Source: Ophioceras dolichostomum
Lineage: Eukaryota > Ascomycota > Sordariomycetes > Magnaporthales > Ophioceraceae
Direction: 5' to 3'
DNA: 64,000 bases
Assembly (NCBI GenBank): GCA_003049485.1
Contig: PYST01000123.1
Coordinates: forward strand, 1-64,000
Shown: piece after piece, positions 56,976 through 64,000 of the stretch
Layout: the number at the start of each line of letters is the position of its first letter
Numbering within the stretch: position 1 is the stretch's first letter
Program-made: the position numbers and the translations under genes
Notes under the pieces: generated by a model
The model's input: the letters and a program-made list of their open reading frames with translations, nothing else
What the model was told of the DNA's origin: nothing
Database searches by the model: none

Positions 56976-57146
56976 ACCCGTCAGCAGAGCCTGCAATGTA
57001 ATGTATTGTAATGTGTTTTGTATTGTATCTGGGACCGCGTTACCTGCCGCGTACGGTATAATACCGCGCCCAGCACACGCAGATAGGTCGGAAATACAAT
57101 ACAAAATACAATACATTACATTACGTTGCAGGCCCTGCCCGTCAGT
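56976..57146. mobile_element. MITE copy 4 with 10-bp target duplication
   Basis: The element is 56986-57136 (151 bp), starting AGAGCCTGCAATGTAATGTA and ending, reversed, AGGGCCTGCAACGTAATGTA. The flanks ACCCGTCAGC and GCCCGTCAGT share the central eight bases and differ by a transition at each end. Its orientation is opposite to copies 2 and 3. Confidence 0.9.
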
Positions 57147-58211
57147 TCCATTTAGCCGTACGGGTCGGGTCGCCAAGCCGATTCTCAGCTCAAGGGTGGC
57201 AAGTGGCGAACGAGCGCCGAGTCCCAACGGTCTTACACGCTCCGTCATGGAGTGATGTGCTTCTTCAGACTGGATTTGAACCATTGAAGCAAGGAAAGCG
57301 AGTGGTGTGAGGTTGCGGGTTGTGGCCCCGATGAAAGAGAAAAAGAGGACAGGAGAGCGATCTTCCAATGACACCTTAAAACCTATCCATCCTCCCTCGC
57401 AGGTTACATCCCGGCTGGTGCGCGGGGAAATCCAACATTCCAGGCCCAGGCCAGGTGAGGTCAGGTCAGGGCCGCCTCAATAATATGATGCAGGACGGCA
57501 ACAGACGAATTAAATTGACTGAACCCTGCACGGGAGAAATCGAGCTCGTGCAGCAAAGTCGGTCTTTTATGTTTCCAAATTTGGAAACCAAGTTTCTTTC
57601 CTCCTCCCCTCGCTTCACACACACACAGGTGCGAAAAGATTTTTGGTGAGTTGTTGAATGAAATTTCATCACTTTCGGCAAGGAAGCTGGAAGCGGAAGT
57701 TATCAAGGTGACACAGCAGAAGCGACCGAGAAGCGGTGCTGATTTCCGTGACGTAACTGGACGAGACACGATGAGGACATGGTGAATCATTGGGGTTCAG
57801 TTCACCCAGCCGTTGCCTTCGATACAACTGTGGATAGAATGATGATCCGTTCCCCGCCCTGCACCAGGGAGTCAATCGGGCATTTACTTCGACCTGACAT
57901 TGATCGATTCATTGTCTACATATTGATCAATCCCGTTCCCGTTATAAAAGATAGAGTTTGCGTCCGACCCGGTTCCCGTGGCCCTGGTTATGTCTTCAAA
58001 CGACCTAAACCTGGACTCGCTCGGTTGAACCTCTGGCTCACGCCTCAACGCACCCAGCTACAACAAAGAACAGCGATCAGCAGCCACAGCATCATCGCTT
58101 TCATCATTCTGGCCTAGACCTCCCTCGGTCAAGTCAAATCTCGCTTTAACTTACCTGGACCTCCTAGCCGTCTCCACCCCAACCACCAGCCCCCCTCGAA
58201 ACGCCGTCACA
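57147..58211. other. Intergenic, no gene seen
   Basis: About 1 kb; a CAGG-type short repeat lies near 57440-57475. The last 100 bp is the leader of the Cys-rich secreted protein gene. Confidence 0.4.
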
Positions 58212-58712
58212 ATGCGCATCATCATCAACACCGTCATCCCAACCTTCCTCCTCCTCCTCCTCGCCGCATCGCCCACCACCACCGCCCAATCCATCGTCAC
58301 CGACCCTGCCGGCCGACCTTGCGGCTTCAAAATCGCCCCCTGCCCCACCAGCCAAACCTGCGTCGCCAACGATCCGTCCTGTCCCGCCACGCGCGGGGAG
58401 AACTGCGCGGGAACCTGCCAACGCGTCCCTATCACCATGTCGCCCCCACCAACGCCGACCTACTCCGCCTGCGGCGGCAAGCGCGCGACTCCCCTCTCCT
58501 GCCGGCCGGGCTTCCTCTGCGTCGACGACCCGCGGCACGGCCCGTCCTGCGGCATGGCGTGCGACGCCCAGGGGATCTGCGTCCGGCCAACGGCGTCGTG
58601 CGGGGGGATCATTGGACGGGCTTGTCCGACTGGGCTGGTGTGTGTTGATGATCCGAGGGATGAGTGTGTGGTTGCGCAGGGGGGGAGGGATTGCGGGGGG
58701 ATTTGTGTTTGA
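58212..58712 (+). CDS. Secreted three-module cysteine-rich protein
   Basis: An intronless 166-aa protein. The first 25 residues (MRIIINTVIPTFLLLLLAAS...) are a signal peptide. The mature part holds 18 cysteines in three modules of six. Modules 1 and 3 are close to C-x6/7-C-x5-C-x6/7-C-x7/8-C-x3-C; module 2 shares CVDDPR and GxxC. The motif CVDDPRDEC in module 3 and CVDDPRHG in module 2 mark duplication. No enzyme motif. Small size, signal peptide and disulfide richness fit a secreted effector-like or cell-wall-associated protein; that is inference. A Pro/Thr linker joins modules 1 and 2. Confidence 0.82.
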   Translation: MRIIINTVIPTFLLLLLAASPTTTAQSIVTDPAGRPCGFKIAPCPTSQTCVANDPSCPATRGENCAGTCQRVPITMSPPPTPTYSACGGKRATPLSCRPGFLCVDDPRHGPSCGMACDAQGICVRPTASCGGIIGRACPTGLVCVDDPRDECVVAQGGRDCGGICV

Positions 58713-59440
58713 TGTGATGAGTGCGAAAGGGGAGCGAAGGCGATTAGTAGGTAGGGAGTAGGTAGGGCGCTTGGAGTGGTCCGGCGGGCAAGGAGGGAGG
58801 TCGACAAGGTGGGAAGGGAAGGGAAAGGAATGGAAAGGGCCCGGCTAGTGACCTAGCAATGGGTCTACTGCCGAACAGATGCATATCAGGCATCATGGCT
58901 GGGACCTAGTAAGGTACTATCGGCTTGACGGAGGGGATATTGCGCTTCAGTTCGTCACAAAAAGGAAAAGCAAAAGTGGTCCCCGACATTCTGGACTTGT
59001 CTGGACCGAGCAGTAGTATTTCTCCTCATGCAGGACCTTGGGTGGATTAGCATGCCATCATACTACAAAAGTTCCGGTCTCTTTACGGCCTATATCAGCA
59101 ACCCTTTCACTCGAGGCAGTCTCTTGCTTGTCTCATCAACGGCCTCCATCGGGAGTAGTTGTCATCGTCATCAACGCTAAGACACCGGCGAGTTCAGTCG
59201 TTATCCGCTGCCACGAGTCAGCTGTTGCAGCGAACAATGCAGCCTACGATGTTATAGCTCCCTACCTGCATGGTAGTTGCGATAGATAGGGCCTCCGTGA
59301 CCTCAGTGCTCCGATATTGGAGAGGCCGGTGTCCGTCTGGCTGCCTGGGTCATGTCCTTGTGAGAGTTGCCATGCCGGAGTTCTGTTTCTTGTGGCGCTG
59401 ATCTACTCTGTGAATAGATGAAGTATTTAGAATTGCACCG
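58713..59440. other. Intergenic, no gene seen
   Basis: No convincing frame. It may hold internal sequence of the LTR-like element that follows, in minus orientation. Confidence 0.35.
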
Positions 59441-59811
59441 TTTGTTTCTATGGAGTATCCGCAATAGCTGTCAAAGGATCCGACGGGAAGGGGGTTGGCC
59501 GTGCGCCGGAGAGGCCGCTCTTAGACAAGTGGAAAGATCAATACGGAGGAGAGAAGTACGGTCAATTCATTTACTATTGGAAAAGAGAGAAGAGAACTAT
59601 TTGAATGAGTGTATTGAAGAGCCCCCGCCCTTCTTATTCTGTCTATCTACAGAGTGAATGGACGGTCTTTTATAGACCTCTAGAGTGGAGAGATGAATCA
59701 CGTCGAAGGTCATAGAAGCTATTACCAAGCATCGTTCTAGAACATCATAGAAGTCCATAGAACCTTCGGGCAGTTGGTAGAATCTTCTGACATTTACAAA
59801 GAATTTCGACA
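59441..59811 (-). mobile_element. LTR-like fragment, possible solo LTR
   Basis: Read on the minus strand, it starts TGTCGAAATTCTTTG at 59811 and has clustered GATTCT/TTCTA motifs (AGAAGATTCTACC, GATGTTCTAGAAC). Then TATAAAAGACC comes about 140 bp in, followed by a pyrimidine-rich stretch. This is the architecture of a Copia-type LTR and resembles the stretch at 9.2-9.5 kb. No target duplication or coding domain was found. Confidence 0.4.
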
Positions 59812-60038
59812 AGGGGAGTAAAAAGAAATGGAATGCGGCCCGGATGTCTCAACTGACAAGAGAAGAGAAGAAATGACGTTGCCGAAAGAAAAGAATGGGG
59901 GAAAGGAATGATAACTGTCATACCAAAGCTGGAAGAAGAAAGTGAAGAAGAAAAAGGGGTAAATGAATGAAACCTCTAACGTCACCCAGAAATGAGAAAC
60001 GAGACCATCCCCAACAGGCGCCACGCTCCTCTTGCTTC
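59812..60038. other. Short intergenic
   Basis: 3' flank of the minus-strand low-complexity gene, with A-rich GAAGAAGAAA runs. No gene. Confidence 0.5.
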
Positions 60039-63000
60039 CTAATCCTCCATCACAAAATCGCCATCCTCATCAATCCTCACCACCACGCCTTCACCCGCCA
60101 CACGCATCTCCGTCATGACCTCCCTACCTCTTTCCATCTCCTCTCCCTCCTCAACTCTCCACTCGCCCAACACGTTATCAGCATACACACCCATATCAAC
60201 AGCCGCACGATGACGACCGCAAAGACCAGCAGCGCCAGGCAGCCGCAACCGCGACACCCTGCATCCCGCTCCACCAACAACAACCCGTTGTTTCTCCCCC
60301 CTCAACCAACGGGGCATCCACCCGTTCCTCGACCCGTCCGAGAGCACGCTCCTCGTCGGCCGCGCCGCGAACGGCGAGGTAGGCTGGCCCATGAACGCGT
60401 CGCCGCACTCGGCGGCTGATCGAACGTGCGGTGCGATGGATGTGTACCAGCGCTCGTGGCGCGCGAGTGCGTCGTCGCCGGCGGAATGGGATGGGGACGG
60501 GACGACGGCGTGCTGTGCCCAGTCGTAGGGCTCGTTGTGAAGGGGCTGCGGTGCCGCCCGACCACCACCCTGTTGTTGACGGTGGCGCTGGCGCTGGCGC
60601 TGGCGCTGACGCTGACGCTGCTCCTCGTCCTGCTGCTGGCCGTGCTGCTGGGCCTGGACATACGACGAGAGTTGCTGCGCGTTAGAAGCGGCGGCGAGCG
60701 CGGGAGGCTCCAGCCACAGCGCAGTGGCGGTGTCTGAATCAACGTCGTCGTCGATGTTGATCAGGCGCGAGAGCTCGGCGCGGGCATGCACTGATGGGGC
60801 GGTATTAGAGGAGGAGGAGGAGGAGGAGGAGGAGGAGGAGGATTGATGCCCGGATGACGACGACGACGGATCGTTAGTACGTAGCTCCTGCTGCTGCTGT
60901 TGCGGCTGCGGCTGCTGCTGTCCGGCTCCTTGATGACGTGTCTGTCGCTCGAGAACGTCGACCTCGTGCTGACGCGCGAGATCGCGGACGCGGACGTTGG
61001 AGGACACGTGCGCCATGTTGGCGGCGGCGTTGCGGAGGGGCCAGACTGGGCCTCGTGGTGTAGGTCCCATGGAGACGGAGGAGGCCGATGCCCAGGCGGA
61101 TGGAGCGGCTGATGGGGCGCGGGGGGCAACAGCAGCAGTCGGGTTCGCGTTCGGTCTCGGCCGAGGGTTTGTTGTTGTCATTGGACGCGGTGGCGGGGGC
61201 ATGAGCAGCGAGTCGAGGGAAGATGAGGAGGAGGAGGACTGGCTGGGCGTGCTGCTGGGTTGGCGGGACACCTGCGGGCGGATCGGCGTCGACGCTGTCA
61301 TCGTGGGAGGTGCTGTCATCGTGGGAGGTGCTCTCATCGTGGGAACCGCTCTTGTCAGAGAAGGCGGGTCGCGGGAAGAGGATGGTGTCATCTGCGGAGG
61401 CAGGGGATTGTGCGAGCCGCTGCCAGTCGTTGTCACTTGCATGGACGTGGTGGTAGTCGATCTCGTGGCGGTTCTGGCGCTGGCAGCGGCGCTGGTAGTA
61501 TTGCGGGCGACGGGGGCCGTCCGGCTTCCGCTGGGACGCGTGCTGGCCCGCTGCCTGTTGCAGGAACCACGGGCACGACCCCGGCCGGCCTGGTTGCGTG
61601 CAAGCTGGCGAGGACGCGGAGTTGGTGAGTAGAACTCGTCGTCATCGCTATCGTCGACGCCGTCGTTATCATCTTGATAGTCATCATCACTGTCGCCAGC
61701 TCCATCAAAGCCGCCGCCGGAACGAGTGAACGAGCTTCCTCCTCCACCTCTGAGATAGGGGTGTTGCCGCCAGGGCGGTGTTACTTCTCGGCGGCGACGA
61801 CTTGTTCTAGGGTTGTAGCTGCTGCTGTCAGTGACGCTGTCAGTGACGCCCGTTTTGTGCGGCGATGACTGATCGACCCGTGCCCTGTTCGCGCCACGGC
61901 GCTGGCTGTCCCAGCCGCTGCGGAGGGGATTGTAGCTGGCAGAGGCGGGCGGCGGTGGTCGCGGCGGTAGGTTCAGTGACGCGCTGCCTAGTGGTCGAGG
62001 CGGCAAGTGGCTGGTTGCTGCCGCTCCGGACGGTAGATCCGTCGCAGAGGGTCGGGCGGGGCTAGGGGCGTTACCACGACGCAAGGAGGACGCGGTCGTC
62101 GTTGTTCCTGGAGACGTCGCCTCGGCGATGCGCTGGGGCCTCGAAGATGGACCGGGAGACTCGCGTCTCGAACGGGCTGCGCCACGCGAAGAGTTTGGCC
62201 GATGCCAGGGAGGTGTAGGGTCGACGCCCCGCGACTGGCGGGGGATCCTCCACGGCGATGGGCTGCTGCTGCTGGCGCCGCTATCGTCGGTGCTGGTGCT
62301 GCCGCTGTTGGGACTACTACTGCTATTTCCGCGTACGGAGGCCGGTGAGGGCTGTTGGCTCGCGCCGAAACCCCCAAAGCGCACCCAACTCTGGCCACCT
62401 CCGGAGCGACCACTACTGGATGGGGTTCCCGTGCCACGGCGACGGAAAGAGGGGAGTGAGAGCGGGGCGGAGACGCTTCCGGATGGCGCCTGCTCGTCGA
62501 CCGCGACAGTCTGTCCCTCATCAGTGGGCTTGTTCTCGGTGACAGGGGGCGGGATCCTGCCGCCCTCGTCGGTCTGCTGTGCCGGGACCGTCGTCGAACG
62601 GCCGGCTTCCGCTGAAGACGCCTTGGCGAGATCCGCGGTGTGCTGACCAGCCTTCTAGGCTGAACCAGCAACAGCACGCCTCTCCTGGCCTCGGCCGTCT
62701 TGGCCGACCACTTTGCTTCCGCCATCAGCACTACCGCCGCTCTGGGTCGTCTTCTGGCTGCCGGCGGATATTTTTTTCTCCACTGGCGCCTTCTTCTTCT
62801 CCTTTCTGTTCTTGCTCTTAGCCGGCTGCTCGGGCTTGGTGACGGCGTCACTCTTCGCCGGCCGCGTCATAGAGGCAGCGTCAGACGGATCCGACTCAGG
62901 ACCCGCCACCGACGACGCACGAGAGCGCGAGCCCACGATCTTGGTCTCGCTCGGCTTTGAGGCCTCGGCCTGCTTCTGCTCGGGCTGGGCTTTATCTGCT

Positions 63001-63798
63001 GTTGCCGTTGTCACTCCCGTCGCCCCTCCGGACGCCGGGGCATCCTTGGGAGTTCGGATGATTATCTTGATCTTTGGCTGCTGGGACGCCGGCTGTCCCT
63101 GAGCTTGGGGCGCAGAAGTCGTCTTCGGGGGACGACTCGCTAGCCCGGCGGTACTGGCCTGCTCCTGTTTGAGTATGCGGTATTAGCTTCGTTGCTCTGC
63201 AAAATGAATGAGATGCATTGACACTTACCTGAAGCTTCAGGCCCATCTCCTTGTCCGCAACCTTATCACTGACGTCGTTTTCGTCGCCAGGCTCCTCATT
63301 CTCGTCGTCATTGTCATCGTCGTCCTCGTCACTGTCGTCCGAAATGACAATGACCTCCGGATCGGAAGGCCGCAATCCAGGAACGGCGGGGTGGTTCGAC
63401 ACGGTAGGTGCCGGGGCTGGAGAGGCGACGACAACCGGCTCTTGGAACCTCACACCACCCCCAGGGTGCCGAATCGACCTACCGCGAGGCGGGTTCGCTA
63501 CCGGGATGGCCGCCGGGATGATGGCGCCGACCGAAGCAGCGGCACCGGCGACGAACGCAGAGGGCGGGAGGGCAGCAGGGGCCGGCTGCTCGCGGGCACA
63601 GATATGGCCGCCGAAGGGTCGCGAGTAGTAGTCCTCCTGGCCGATCTCGACCAGGTCCTCGCAGCCCCAGGGCTGGGACCGCGCCAGGCTGCCGCCTGCC
63701 CGCCGGCGCTGGGCCACGACGGCGCACGGCAGGACTTTGACGACGACGCGCTCGCCCGGGTGGCGGCGCGGGCACTTGTCTAGGAGGCTGAAGCACAT
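60039..63798 (-). CDS. Very large low-complexity protein with SIM-like motif and in-frame TAG
   Basis: Exon 1 (63798-63229) and exon 2 (63164-60039) join over a 64-bp intron with a GTAAGT donor. Exon 1 starts MCFSLLDKCPRRHPGE, has a Cys/His patch (GGHICARE) and later VIVISDDSDEDDDD, which fits the SUMO-interacting consensus. Exon 2 begins EQASTAGLASRPP and is basic and Ser/Pro/Gln-rich. A TAG at 62655-62657 interrupts it, yet the same frame stays open for 871 more codons to the TAG at 60039. Full read-through length would be 1230 residues; the truncated form is 359. Repeats include Ser runs, Gln/Arg runs (RQRQRQ) and APPTMT. No enzymatic domain; a nuclear or scaffold role is a guess. Confidence 0.55.
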
Positions 63799-64000
63799 GG
63801 TGGGATGCGCTTCGCCGGCGAATTCTTGGGGACTCGTTGGTATGGTACGTATCTGACTGCTGGGAAAGAAAGTGGTGGGTGGAGAGAAGGTTGGTCAGCA
63901 AAAAAATTGTGCAAGTCGTTTCTTCCACGTTTGGGGATTAGAAGTAAGAGATGAGAGAGACGCGTATCGAAGAGCCGAATTGCGCTGCCCCGATGATCGT
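63799..64000. other. Upstream flank of the low-complexity gene
   Basis: Putative promoter and leader of the minus-strand gene; no other feature seen before the window ends. Confidence 0.5.

Noticed and set aside
57260..57285. Possible tRNA T-arm (GGATTTGAACC)
   Set aside because: No acceptor, D-arm or anticodon stem could be found around it.
62655..62657. Reassignment of UAG to an amino acid in this organism
   Set aside because: UAG terminates several conserved genes in the window at family-typical positions, so the standard code holds.

Overview
The window reads as nuclear DNA of a filamentous ascomycete, probably a Sordariomycete. The evidence is short spliceosomal introns (about 60-150 bp) with CTAAC/CTGAC-type branch sites, a typical fungal gene set (Zn2Cys6 regulator, OPT and RTA1 transporters, mpaB-type oxygenase, Akr1, DUF3632) and a eukaryotic class II tRNA-Ser. 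The species cannot be named from the sequence alone. All exon joins were made by eye and kept where donor, acceptor and phase agree.

Conserved genes form scattered blocks. 0.7-1.4 kb holds a GPI-type secreted protein, 3.9 kb a tRNA-Ser(CGA), 5.25-7.9 kb an oligopeptide transporter. 20.7-22.2 kb is an RTA1-like lipid exporter with a one-base lesion in exon 1, and 23.6-25.3 kb a Zn2Cys6 factor. 26.1-33.3 kb is the housekeeping core: cystathionine beta-synthase, SRP receptor beta and the DHHC palmitoyltransferase Akr1. 34.3-35.3 kb encodes a two-RRM RNA-binding protein, 44.0-45.3 kb an mpaB-type oxygenase, 49.4-51.1 kb an aspartic protease, 58.2-58.7 kb a three-module cysteine-rich secreted protein. 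Two large low-complexity genes lie at 52.3-55.1 and 60.0-63.8 kb.

Between these blocks lie accessory stretches full of broken genes and mobile DNA. 8.2-9.5 kb holds a damaged small gene behind an LTR-like leader. 10.0-12.7 kb carries two decayed paralogues. 14.4-15.4 kb is a NACHT/STAND (NLR) pseudogene with a 151-bp MITE inserted in it. 18.1-20.3 kb is a DUF3632 gene split by a 5'-truncated Tad-like LINE with a (CAT)n tail and a perfect 10-bp target duplication; the two gene halves are in frame across the insertion site. 36.2-42.7 kb is a run of small lineage-restricted genes, several damaged.

The main novel signals are: (i) a fold-back MITE family, four copies, three of exactly 151 bp with 10-bp target duplications, pointing to Mutator-type mobilisation; (ii) five otherwise open, mostly lineage-restricted genes each interrupted by a TAG codon and never TAA or TGA, although TAG ends several conserved genes here; (iii) an apparently uninterrupted 780-bp (TC)390 tract next to a 16-bp perfect hairpin. 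No CRISPR, plasmid or clear virus-derived feature was seen.
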